From an uncultured Gemmiger sp. (GTDB lineage Bacteria > Bacillota > Clostridia > Oscillospirales > Ruminococcaceae), in the NCBI GenBank assembly GCA_944382835.1, contig CALWNP010000012.1, positions 1 to 60,918 on the forward strand: a DNA stretch of 60,918 bases, in the 5' to 3' direction. The position numbers and the translations under genes are program-made. The notes beneath the pieces were generated by a model. The model saw nothing but the letters and a program-made list of their open reading frames with translations, made no database searches and was not told the origin of the DNA. Numbering within the stretch: position 1 is the first letter of the stretch; the number at the start of each line of letters is the position of its first letter. Below are positions 8,911 to 17,273 of this stretch, piece by piece.

Positions 8911-11605
8911 TGTTGTCTCCTTCTTCTGTACAAGGTGTGTGATCCGGTGCAGTCAGCGGTGGTTCGCTGACGGAAAAGGTATAGCTGCCGCTGCCGATCT
9001 CGCGGCGGGAGCCGTCGGGCAGAATCACCAGGGCATCGGCATTGGGGGGCACCTGGACTTTCATAGTGAACCGTCCCTCGCTGCGTTTCCAGCAGATGGC
9101 CGCCTCCCCCTGGGGGGTGCGGTAGCTCCGCCGGGCCCACCGCAGGCTGGGATCGGGCTGGGGATGGAAGACCAGATGGCGGTATCCCACCCCCTGCTGG
9201 TCCATCCCGGCAATGTTGCGGAAGATCCAGTCATCCACCGTGCCGTAGGTATAGTGGTTGAAGCTCTCCTTGCGGGGCTGGCCGTCCGGCCCGTACATCT
9301 GCCAGCTTTCCCAGATGGTGGTCGCTCCCTGGCGGACCTGAGCCAGCCAGGAGGGGGCTTTTTGCTGATACAGCAAGGTGTAGGCCAGTTCCCGGTTGCC
9401 CGACTTGCACAGGGCGTCCAGCAGATAGGGGGTGGGCAGGAATCCGGTGTCCAGGCAGTCCCCGTTCTCGTGAATCAGCTGGGCAAGGCGGTCAGCAAAA
9501 GCCTGCCGGTGCCGGGGCGGCACCAGGTCAAAGGCGATCATCAGCACATAAGCGCCCTGCCGGTCCACCTGCATCCGGCCCTCGGGGGTTACCAGAGCGG
9601 TCTGGATGGCCTGTTTCATGGCAACGGCCTCGGCGGTATAGCGGGCCTGATCCTGGGTCCGGCCCAGCACCTCGGCCACCCGGGCCATCCGGTCCACCGC
9701 CATCCAACCGAAGATGGGGGCGGTGTAGCCGGCGGAGGCCGCCATGGTGGCAAAGATTTCCTCCTGAGGGCGGTCCGCCTGGCTGGGGATCAGCCATTCC
9801 CCGAACTGGAAGCCGGTGTTCCACAGATGCTCCTCCACCGCATCCGGCAGGGTACTGCCGGGGGCATGGACCCGGGCACGGCCGATCACATAGTCGGCCC
9901 AGCCCTGCATGCTGGCGTACTGTTCCGCCAGAATCCCGGTGTCCCCGGTGATCTCGTAGATAGCCCAGGGCACCGTGATGGCCGCGTCCCCCCAGCCGGC
10001 GGAGCAGACCGGCCCGCCGCATCCGGTGCTGGGGCCCATCTCGGCGCCGCTGTAATGGTAGAGGGCGGTGTCCGGCACCGTAAAGGGCACCGAACCGTTG
10101 GGCCGCTGGTCACAGACCAGGCTGTGCAGCCACCGTCTGAGCAGCGGGGCCACCTCCTGGTTGAGCAGGGCGGTGCAGGCGTAGAGGGAGATATCCCCCG
10201 TCCAGCCTGCCTTTTCCCGCTGGGGACAGTCGGTGGGAATGGAGATCATGTTGGCCTGCTGGCTGCGGCGGGTGTTCCGGTAGAGCTGAACCAGCCGCGG
10301 GTCGGAACAGCTGAAGGTGCCGGCGTTGGGGTTGTCGCTGGAGAGCACCACCGCGGTGAAGTCCTCGGCCTTGGGATGGTCCAGGCCGGTGACCCGCAGA
10401 TACCGGAAGCCGTGGTAGGTAAACCGGGCTTCGTAGGCGGCGGGGGTGCCGTCCGAAATGTACTCGTCCCTTTGCAGGGTGGGGCCCATCAGTCCTTCGC
10501 TGTTGTTGAAGTAGTTGCCCTGGGCGTCCAGGGTTTCGGTGTGTTCCACCACCAGGCAGGCCTCTGCCGGCAGGGTGGCCTGCACTCGGGTGCGGCCGGC
10601 CAGCACCTGGCCGAAATCCACAATTGTTTCCCCTTTGGGGCTCTGGAAGACCCGCTGGGCGGACCGCTCCTCCACCACCCGCACCGGGGGATCCATCTGG
10701 GGATGAAGGGTTTCCATCCCCCGTTCCACCGCCACCGCCGGGGCCCATCCCCGGACATCGTAGCCGGGGTCATCCCAGCCCGGGCAGGCCAGGCGGGCGT
10801 CATACCGCTCCCCCTCAAAGAGGTCGGAGGAGCGCACCGGGCTTTCGTGGGTCAGCACCGCTCCGTCGGAGCAAATCCGGCAGCGGCTGCCGTCGGCCAG
10901 CTCTGCCTCCAGCTGGAAGAGCACCGTATGGTCGGGGATCTGCCCGTCCAGCGGCGGCTGGGTGCGGGGGCCACAGTACCAGCCGTCCCCCACCTCCATG
11001 CCGATGACGTTTTCCCCCGGCTGCAAAAGCGCCGTCAGATCATAAATCTGGTAGCAGAGCAGCCCCCGGTAGCTGGTGTGTTCCGGGGCCAGCTCCCGGG
11101 GATCGGGCCGCACCCCGTTGACGGTGAGGCGGTAGACCCCCAGGCAGGTGGCATAGAGCCGGGCCCGCACCGGTGCCGCGGTCAGCGAGAAGCTGCGCCG
11201 GAAGAGGGTGGCCGGCGGCTGTTCCCCAAAGCCCTTGCCCCGCTGGGGGGCCGGGCGTGGGGTACGCATCCAGGCTGCGGTCCAGTCTGCGGGGGCCAGA
11301 GCGGTCTCAAACCAGCTCTCGGCCCGGGCGGCCTCCCCCCGGTTGTCCCACACCGTCAGCTGCCAGGTATACCGGGTACGGGCTTCCAGCGCCGGACCGC
11401 CGTAGGGCACAAAGGCGTTGGTGTCCTTTGCCACCCTGCCGCTGTCCCAGAGCAGGCCCTGGGGTCCGCAGACGGTCAGCCGATAGCCAGTCTGCCTGAT
11501 GTTGCGGCGGCGGCTTTGCAGTTTCCAGCCAAAGCGGGGACTGCTGCCCGCCTCGACGCCCAGCGGGGTCCTGACCTGCTGGACGGTAAGATCATACAAC
11601 TCCAT
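8894..11605 (-). CDS. Alpha-L-rhamnosidase, glycoside hydrolase family 78
   Basis: 903 residues, intracellular. It has the family order: N-terminal beta domains with DxGW-like carbohydrate-binding parts, then the alpha/alpha barrel with the hallmark DCPQREKAGWTGD at 459-471. Asp459 and neighbouring acids match the GH78 catalytic region, where the more common form is DCPQRDERLGWTGD, so this copy is two residues shorter in the loop. It frees terminal L-rhamnose from plant glycosides, pectic rhamnogalacturonan or saponins. Middle gene of the operon, 16 bases after GH2. Confidence 0.92.
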   Translation of the reverse strand: MELYDLTVQQVRTPLGVEAGSSPRFGWKLQSRRRNIRQTGYRLTVCGPQGLLWDSGRVAKDTNAFVPYGGPALEARTRYTWQLTVWDNRGEAARAESWFETALAPADWTAAWMRTPRPAPQRGKGFGEQPPATLFRRSFSLTAAPVRARLYATCLGVYRLTVNGVRPDPRELAPEHTSYRGLLCYQIYDLTALLQPGENVIGMEVGDGWYCGPRTQPPLDGQIPDHTVLFQLEAELADGSRCRICSDGAVLTHESPVRSSDLFEGERYDARLACPGWDDPGYDVRGWAPAVAVERGMETLHPQMDPPVRVVEERSAQRVFQSPKGETIVDFGQVLAGRTRVQATLPAEACLVVEHTETLDAQGNYFNNSEGLMGPTLQRDEYISDGTPAAYEARFTYHGFRYLRVTGLDHPKAEDFTAVVLSSDNPNAGTFSCSDPRLVQLYRNTRRSQQANMISIPTDCPQREKAGWTGDISLYACTALLNQEVAPLLRRWLHSLVCDQRPNGSVPFTVPDTALYHYSGAEMGPSTGCGGPVCSAGWGDAAITVPWAIYEITGDTGILAEQYASMQGWADYVIGRARVHAPGSTLPDAVEEHLWNTGFQFGEWLIPSQADRPQEEIFATMAASAGYTAPIFGWMAVDRMARVAEVLGRTQDQARYTAEAVAMKQAIQTALVTPEGRMQVDRQGAYVLMIAFDLVPPRHRQAFADRLAQLIHENGDCLDTGFLPTPYLLDALCKSGNRELAYTLLYQQKAPSWLAQVRQGATTIWESWQMYGPDGQPRKESFNHYTYGTVDDWIFRNIAGMDQQGVGYRHLVFHPQPDPSLRWARRSYRTPQGEAAICWKRSEGRFTMKVQVPPNADALVILPDGSRREIGSGSYTFSVSEPPLTAPDHTPCTEEGDNNGTIS

Positions 11606-11621
11606 CCTTCCGGTTCTCCTT

Positions 11622-13835
11622 TCAGGGTTTGGGAATCTGGTTCAGGGCGTGGTTGATTCGATGGACCAGTTCCGGCGTCACAAACCGGGCGGCCTGTTTC
11701 ATCCATCCCTCAATGCTCATCCGGTTCATCATCTTCTGCATGGATTCCGGCACCGAGACATTCTGTGCCACCTCGCCGTAGGAGGCGGCCATCTTCATCA
11801 GGGCAGGTTCCAGCAGCTCCCGGATCACGGCATCCGCCGCCGGGACCGCCCGCACCGACTCCATGGAATCCCGGATGGAGAAGTACCCCTCCCGCAGGAT
11901 CTCGTCCTCCCGGTCAAACCAGTTGACGGCGTTCTTGCCGCCGTAGCGATAGTCCGGGTTGGGGGTATCCACCTTGCGGATGGTCATGGCATCGGACAGC
12001 GCCCCGCTGTGGGCTTCGATCTGATGCTCCCCCGTCAGCGGAATCCGGAAGCGGAAGACACAGTGCCCGGTCAGGGTCTGACGTTCCTCGCCGTCCACCC
12101 ACAGGGTGACCGACGGCTGGTTGGAATAGACCTTGATCTCGGTTTCCTCGCCGGTGCGGTCCCGGTAGCGCCGGCCGCAGAGGTGCAGGAAGGGATCGTC
12201 ACTGAGATACGCCTTATAAAGGTAGAAGGCGTCCTTCTTGATCTTGCGGTCAAAGGTGACCAGTCCCTTCTGGTTTTGCCCCGGCTTTCCGCCCTCGTCC
12301 CGGCCGTCCGCCGCAAAGTCAAACATGTTCCAGGCGTACATGGTCCAGAGATAGGGCCGAGCCTCCCAGATGGCCAGCATATGTTCGTGGTAAAGGCACT
12401 GGTAGCCCTCGCTCCAGTCTCCCTTGGCAGGGTGTTCATTCTGGTAGGCCGGGTTGGCGTCGGCGCCGTACTCCGAAAGGCCGATGGCCAGGGTGGGATA
12501 TTGTTTGTGGAAGTCATCCAGGAACTGCTCGTTCTGTTCCAGCTCTCCCAGGTACCAGCCATAGTAGAGGTTGTAGCACCGCAGATCAGCCAGCCGCACG
12601 AAGGAATCCGCCGGGTCCAGCATGAAGGCGTGGGCCATGGTGGTGGGCCGGGTGGGGTCCAGCCGGTGGCACAGCTCGTTGAGGGCCTGGTGGTTGGCGA
12701 CCATGTCGGGGTTGATCCCGCCGGCGGCGGTGATCTCGTTGGACAGGCACCAGCAGAAAATCGAGGGATGGTGGTGGTTCTGGACCACCAGCTCGGTGAG
12801 CTGCAGCCGGGTGTTGTCGTTGGCCTCCGGCATGTGTTCGGTGATATAGGGGATTTCGGCCCAGACCACCAGCCCTTTCTCATCGCAGAGGTCGTACACC
12901 TCCTGGGCCTGCTGATAGTGGGCCAGCCGCACCGTGTTGCAGCCCATCTCCAGCATCAGATCGATGTCCTGGGCGTGCTGGGCCAGGGTGAGGGCATTGC
13001 CCAAATCGGCCCGGTCCTGATGGCGGGCGGCACCGCAGAGCCGGTAGGGATGTCCGTTGAGGAAAAAGCCCCGGTCGGGGTCCACCTCCATCCGGCGGCA
13101 TCCGAACCGCAGGGACACCCGGTCCCCCGAGGGCAGCTCGGCCAGGGCGGTGTAAAGGTAGGGGTCCCGCCGACCGTCCCAGAGATGGACCGGGTCCAGC
13201 CGGAAGGTGGTACTGGCGTATCCTTCCCGGACCGGAACGGTCTGGCGCTGCTGCCCCACCTGGAAACTGACCGAATCTCCTCCGGTCACCCAGGCTTCCA
13301 CCGTGACCTGGGCGGTGCGCAGATCCCGGTCCAGCTGCGGGGTCACCTTGAGGCCGGGGCCGCCGAAGTGATCCAGCACAAAGTGTTCGGCCGGGACGGT
13401 GATCAGATGGACCTCCCGGTACAGCCCGCCATAGAAGGTGAAATCCGCCTTTTGGGGATAGACGGTGCGGGTTTTGCTGTTGTCCACCCGGATGGCCAGC
13501 AGGTTGTCCTGCTGCAGCGCCGGGGTCAGGTTGACCCGGAAGGTGGAATAGCCGTTCGGGTGGCTGGCCAGCAGCTGACCGTTGAGCCAGACCTGGGCCT
13601 GCAGAGCGGCGCCCCGGACTTCCAGCCAGGTTTCCCCCTCCTGCTGTGGGCAGGACAGCTGCCTGTAATACCAGCAGGCACCGCGGAAATAATCGTTTCC
13701 GCCGTCGGTTCCGTCCTTGGCGTTCCAGGTGTGGGGCAGGGTGACCGGCTCGCTGTCCCGGGGCTGCTGGCCGGGCCCTGCCTCGGGGGATTTGGAGAAA
13801 AACCAGTTGTCATTCAGTAATCGATCATTCCTCAT
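11622..13835 (-). CDS. Glycoside hydrolase family 2 (beta-galactosidase-like)
   Basis: 737 residues, no signal peptide. Sugar-binding (WLEVRGAALQAQVWLNG), immunoglobulin-like and TIM-barrel domains are in the usual GH2 order. The acid/base is Glu367 in CLSNEI and the nucleophile Glu455 in GLSEYGADA; both are intact. The C-terminal ~100 residues are helical and not typical of LacZ. Start at ATG 13835 rather than eight codons upstream because sequence similarity to GH2 begins there, although the ribosome site (AAAGGG) is weak. First gene of the minus-strand glycosidase operon; a likely exo-beta-galactosidase or glucuronidase. Confidence 0.88.
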   Translation of the reverse strand: MRNDRLLNDNWFFSKSPEAGPGQQPRDSEPVTLPHTWNAKDGTDGGNDYFRGACWYYRQLSCPQQEGETWLEVRGAALQAQVWLNGQLLASHPNGYSTFRVNLTPALQQDNLLAIRVDNSKTRTVYPQKADFTFYGGLYREVHLITVPAEHFVLDHFGGPGLKVTPQLDRDLRTAQVTVEAWVTGGDSVSFQVGQQRQTVPVREGYASTTFRLDPVHLWDGRRDPYLYTALAELPSGDRVSLRFGCRRMEVDPDRGFFLNGHPYRLCGAARHQDRADLGNALTLAQHAQDIDLMLEMGCNTVRLAHYQQAQEVYDLCDEKGLVVWAEIPYITEHMPEANDNTRLQLTELVVQNHHHPSIFCWCLSNEITAAGGINPDMVANHQALNELCHRLDPTRPTTMAHAFMLDPADSFVRLADLRCYNLYYGWYLGELEQNEQFLDDFHKQYPTLAIGLSEYGADANPAYQNEHPAKGDWSEGYQCLYHEHMLAIWEARPYLWTMYAWNMFDFAADGRDEGGKPGQNQKGLVTFDRKIKKDAFYLYKAYLSDDPFLHLCGRRYRDRTGEETEIKVYSNQPSVTLWVDGEERQTLTGHCVFRFRIPLTGEHQIEAHSGALSDAMTIRKVDTPNPDYRYGGKNAVNWFDREDEILREGYFSIRDSMESVRAVPAADAVIRELLEPALMKMAASYGEVAQNVSVPESMQKMMNRMSIEGWMKQAARFVTPELVHRINHALNQIPKP

Positions 13836-13910
13836 AGAGCGGCACCCTTTCCAGATCAAACATTTTACTTTCTGAGGGTATTCTACGATTTCCGCCCCGA
13901 AAGAGGAATA

Positions 13911-13987
13911 TAAAAACTGGCGCTTTAGAGTGTTTATTCGCCTTGTTTGATATAAAAAGCGAATAGTTTCTCCAAAGCGCCAGTTAT
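13911..13987 (-). terminator. Long two-part terminator after HPr-like gene
   Basis: A perfect outer stem AACTGGCGCTTT/AAAGCGCCAGTT spans about 71 bases and encloses an inner stem TATTCGC/GCGAATA. On the minus strand it is followed by a TTTTTATA tract, so it ends the AraC/HPr-like transcript just before the GH2 operon begins. A weak candidate GH2 promoter (TTCCTC, 17 bases, TAGAAT at 13885-13880) lies immediately beyond. Confidence 0.75.
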
Positions 13988-13998
13988 TCCCCCATTAA

Positions 13999-14247
13999 TC
14001 AGAGGGCTTCCATCTGCTGTACAAAGGGTTCCAGCCGCGGGGCATCCTCCGGCTCCTCACAAACCAGCCACCCCTGCTCCACCAGATCGGGGTGATCGGC
14101 CAGCATGGAAAAGACATAGGTGGAGAAGAGGGATTTGAGGTTGAGGCAGTCCCCCTCCTCGGTATGAAAGGTAACCTCTCCCCGGCAGGTGCCGATCCGG
14201 GTCAAAAGTGCTCCAATGTCAGTGTTCGGTCTGAGTTTTAGTTTCAT
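13999..14247 (-). CDS. Small HPr-like protein of unknown function
   Basis: 82 residues if started at ATG 14247 (a start five codons earlier is also possible). The stretch GEVTFHTEEGDCLNLKSLFS recalls the HPr/Crh fold, in which a Ser-containing segment AKSxMGxxSL follows a central strand, but the phosphorylated His15 equivalent is absent and the match is by eye only. It overlaps the end of the AraC gene by 29 bases and ends before a strong terminator, so the two proteins are co-expressed. A role as a small regulatory partner is possible; no function can be assigned. Confidence 0.6.
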   Translation of the reverse strand: MKLKLRPNTDIGALLTRIGTCRGEVTFHTEEGDCLNLKSLFSTYVFSMLADHPDLVEQGWLVCEEPEDAPRLEPFVQQMEAL

Positions 14248-15478
14248 GATCTTCCACCCCATACTGTTCCCGGTAGACCTGGGGCGACACCCCGTAGGCC
14301 TGGGTAAATACCTTGGTAAAGTAATTGCGGGAGCTGAACTGCAGCTCCTCGCTGATCTGCTGGACGGTGTTGTCGGTTTCCACCAGCATGATCCTGGCCT
14401 GTTCCAGCCGTGCCTGGCGCAGATAGGCCGAGATCTTCTGCCCGGTTTCCCGGGCGAATTTTTTGCTCAGATAGTATTCGGTATAGCCCATGGTCCGGGC
14501 CATCTGTTCCAGGGAAAAGGGTTCTTTCAGGTGCAGCTGCAGATACTCGCAGCATTCCCGCACCGTGCGGCTCATCCCCTTGTTCTGTTTGGCATGGCGC
14601 ACCTGGTTGATGAAGTCCTCCATCATCTCCTTGTTCAGCTCCACCAGGTTGGTATAGTGCCGGCACTGCTCCACCTGCTGTATATAGTAGTCCTGCATTT
14701 TGGAGGCAGTCCGGGGTGCCACGCCCCCCTGCACCGCCGCCCGGGCCGCCAGGGCGGTGAAGATGATGACGGTATTTTTGTTCTGCCGCAGTCCCCCTTC
14801 CCGGGTGGCCCCCTGGGGGATACTCTCGATCAGCGGTTCCGCCAGCCCCTTGTAGCCGGGGTTGCCCTCCCGGATCAACTGCAGCAGCCGCTCCTCCACA
14901 TAAAAGCTCCGCTCGGGGTTGACGTCGTTTTCCTCCTGCCGCTCGGTGACCTTCTGCTCATACTGCTGGGCCAGGATCTCGCTGCTCTTGATGACCTGGC
15001 CCGTCATATTCCAGTGGAGCATCCGGATGAACTGGTTGAAGCTGGTGGTGCCCATGACCGGCACGCTCTGGAGCCGTTCCAGCACCACCTGGTTCAGGCT
15101 GTCGGAAAAATGAAGGTTGCGGATGGCATCCCGCAGCATCTGCAGCGAGGAGGCCGAGCTGAACACCGGCCCCAGCACCAGGATGCAGTCGGTCTGGGAT
15201 TCCGGGCCGCTGCGCAGAAAGTCCGCCGCCCACAGCATCCCGATGGCATCCTCCATCAGGACCGGCGTCTTGTACCGCTCGGGGTCCGCCGTGATGAAGT
15301 CCAGGCACTTGCTCAGCTCCAGAAAGATCAGAAAGGATTTGGGCTCGGTGCAGGTGGTATCAATCAGGGTCTGGTTGCGGCTGAAGCACCACAGGCTCAG
15401 CCCGTTGCACTGCTGCAGCATCTGGGCGAAATATTCCATCTGGTGAAACACCGGATTGAGGTTGCTGCCAAAATTCAT
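14219..15478 (-). CDS. AraC-family transcriptional regulator
   Basis: 419 residues. The last ~100 residues carry the two helix-turn-helix motifs of the AraC family (PFSLEQMARTMGYTEYYLSKKF and the second motif near DNTVQQISEELQFSSRNYFTKVF, each shorter than shown when split), and the long N-terminal region is a probable sensory domain without membrane segments. ATG 15478 has AAAGGGG nine bases upstream. It lies between the minus-strand GH2/GH78/GH3 operon and the divergent GPH symporter/GH2/GH2 operon, so it most likely activates both in response to the imported glycoside. Confidence 0.9.
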   Translation of the reverse strand: MNFGSNLNPVFHQMEYFAQMLQQCNGLSLWCFSRNQTLIDTTCTEPKSFLIFLELSKCLDFITADPERYKTPVLMEDAIGMLWAADFLRSGPESQTDCILVLGPVFSSASSLQMLRDAIRNLHFSDSLNQVVLERLQSVPVMGTTSFNQFIRMLHWNMTGQVIKSSEILAQQYEQKVTERQEENDVNPERSFYVEERLLQLIREGNPGYKGLAEPLIESIPQGATREGGLRQNKNTVIIFTALAARAAVQGGVAPRTASKMQDYYIQQVEQCRHYTNLVELNKEMMEDFINQVRHAKQNKGMSRTVRECCEYLQLHLKEPFSLEQMARTMGYTEYYLSKKFARETGQKISAYLRQARLEQARIMLVETDNTVQQISEELQFSSRNYFTKVFTQAYGVSPQVYREQYGVEDHETKTQTEH

Positions 15479-15521
15479 GGAAGTTTCCCCTTTCTGTGGG
15501 GTGGTTTCCCCCACCGACTTC

Positions 15522-15527
15522 ATTATA
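15522..15527 (-). promoter_or_regulatory. Candidate extended -10 promoter of araC-type gene
   Basis: On the minus strand TGCTATAATG gives a perfect TATAAT with the TG extension; the -35 region is poor, as is common for extended -10 promoters. On the other strand TGGTACACT (15654-15662) is a weaker extended -10 for the symporter operon. The 380-base intergenic region 15479-15858 also holds a short open frame (15700-15807). Confidence 0.45.
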
Positions 15528-15699
15528 GCAGAAGCTTCGGGGGCTTTGTGTAATCTTTCTGGCTGATTTGGATATTTTTTGGCCGTATTTTCCCCGTATC
15601 ACCAAAAACATGACAAGTTCGCCAGTTTATATCTCGTTCTTTGGGATTTTTTCTGGTACACTCTAGGCACATCAAGTTGCAACAGAAGGGAAAAACAGC

Positions 15700-15807
15700 A
15701 TGAACAGATCATTGGATCCCGGGCAGGTCCGGCTTCCCCTGCGTTTCAGGCAGAGCGCACCGCCTTTGGACCGAAAGGAGGCGTGGCAGCCGGAAGATTG
15801 CCAGTAA
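15700..15807 (+). CDS. Possible 35-residue leader peptide or small protein
   Basis: An ATG at 15700 is preceded by AGAAGGG at eight bases spacing and opens a 35-codon frame ending TAA at 15807, 51 bases before the GPH symporter. The product is rich in Arg, Pro, Leu and Gln and has no membrane segment or known motif. The good ribosome site and its place in the symporter leader suggest a translated upstream frame; it may also be chance. Confidence 0.35.
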   Translation: MNRSLDPGQVRLPLRFRQSAPPLDRKEAWQPEDCQ

Positions 15808-15858
15808 CCCCGGCACATCTCGTTTTTTGGATCAGGATACCTGACGAGGAGGATTATC

Positions 15859-17211
15859 ATGAAAAAAGTCAAAAATCCCGACACCAAGTTGGGCTTCGGG
15901 CGGCTGGTTCTGTGGCAGACCAGCTCGGTTTCGGTGGCCATCGCCACGTTGGTCCTGGGCTTTGTGAGCATCTACTGCACCGACACCCTGGGCCTGGAAC
16001 CGGTGATTGTGGGTGCCGTCTTTGCCGCCAGCAAGGTGGTGGACAGCATCACCGACCTGCTGGTGGGCTTCATCATCGACCGCACCAACACCCGCTGGGG
16101 CAAGGGCCGTCCCTATGAGATCTTCATGGTGGCGCTGTGGCTGTGCACCTGGCTGCTCTTCAGCTGCCCCGCCAGCCTGTCCAACGTGATGAAGTATGTC
16201 TGGGTCTTCTTCATGTACATCTTTATGAATGCCGTCTGCGTCACCTTCCTCAACGGCAACAACGTGGTGTACATGGTCCGCGCCTTCAAGACCCGGGAAC
16301 AGCAGACCAAGCTGACCGCCTACGGCAGCTTCTTTACCATGGGCGCCGGCTTCGCCTTCAACATCTTCTTCCCCTCCCTGATGGCCAAGATGGCCACCTC
16401 CCCCGCCGGCTGGAGCCGCCTGATCGGGATGTTCGCCCTGCCCCTGACCATCATCGGTGTGCTGCGGATGCTCTTCATCCCCGAGCGGTACAACAACGAG
16501 GCCGACACCGCCCAGGAAAAGCTTCAGCTCCGGGACATTGTCACCCTCTTCAAGTCCAACCCCAGCTTTGACCTGCTCACCGTGGTCCGCTTTTTGCAGA
16601 ACATCGCGGCTGGCCTGGGCACCGGCGTCTACTACTTCACCTGGATCATCGGCAACGTGGGCCTGATGGGAGTCACGGCAGTGTTCTCGGTCATCGGCCT
16701 GCCCCTGGCCTTTGCCATGCCGGCCATGCGCAAGCACCTGGGCATGAAAAAGATGTCGGTGTACGGCTTTGTGGTGGCCCTGGTGGGTTATGTCATGATG
16801 TTCTTTGCCGGCAGCAACCTGGTGCTGGTGGTGGTTTCCGGCCTGCTGTCCAGCGTGGCGGTGGTGCCCTTTACCATGATGTTCAACATGTTCATCGTCG
16901 ACTGCGCCGACTTCAACGAGATGAACAACCATCCCCGGATGGAAGGCACCCTGGGCAGTGTGACCGGCTTCGCCTCCAAGGTGGGCAGCGCCGTGGGCGG
17001 CCTGGTCACCGGCGCCGTGCTCAGCCTGTCCGGCTATGTGGGCACCGCAGCCGAGCAGACCTCTGCCGCCATACTGGGCATCCGGCTCAGCGCCAGCCTG
17101 GTTCCCGCCATCCTCTTCCTGGTCATGATTCTGCTGATGAACCGCTACCAGGTGGACGACCGGCTGAAGGAATGGCGTGCCCAGCGTGCCGCCCAGCAGG
17201 CAAAAGAGTAA
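15859..17211 (+). CDS. GPH-family sugar:cation symporter (MelB-like)
   Basis: 450-residue integral membrane protein with about 12 helices. The glycoside-pentoside-hexuronide motif is clear: Asp62, Asp66 and Asp74 in DSITDLLVGFIIDRTNTRWG, the cation- and sugar-binding acids of MelB, followed by GKGRPYEIF. The family imports glycosides with Na+, H+ or Li+. ATG has GAGGAGG just upstream. It is first in an operon with two intracellular GH2 enzymes and divergent from the AraC gene, so it likely carries the oligosaccharide or glycoside that the GH2, GH78 and GH3 enzymes cleave. Confidence 0.92.
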   Translation: MKKVKNPDTKLGFGRLVLWQTSSVSVAIATLVLGFVSIYCTDTLGLEPVIVGAVFAASKVVDSITDLLVGFIIDRTNTRWGKGRPYEIFMVALWLCTWLLFSCPASLSNVMKYVWVFFMYIFMNAVCVTFLNGNNVVYMVRAFKTREQQTKLTAYGSFFTMGAGFAFNIFFPSLMAKMATSPAGWSRLIGMFALPLTIIGVLRMLFIPERYNNEADTAQEKLQLRDIVTLFKSNPSFDLLTVVRFLQNIAAGLGTGVYYFTWIIGNVGLMGVTAVFSVIGLPLAFAMPAMRKHLGMKKMSVYGFVVALVGYVMMFFAGSNLVLVVVSGLLSSVAVVPFTMMFNMFIVDCADFNEMNNHPRMEGTLGSVTGFASKVGSAVGGLVTGAVLSLSGYVGTAAEQTSAAILGIRLSASLVPAILFLVMILLMNRYQVDDRLKEWRAQRAAQQAKE

Positions 17212-17273
17212 GAGCAGACTTTCCTTCGTCCGGCCCCCGCGGCCGGACATTTTCTGGATTCAGGAGGATTTGT

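Noticed and set aside
8573-11656. A 1027-codon open frame antisense to the GH78 gene, and similar long frames at 4315-5982 and 11499-13820
   Set aside because: They are mirror frames produced by GC-rich third positions in real genes; they have no family features or ribosome sites, and the minus-strand proteins show catalytic motifs.
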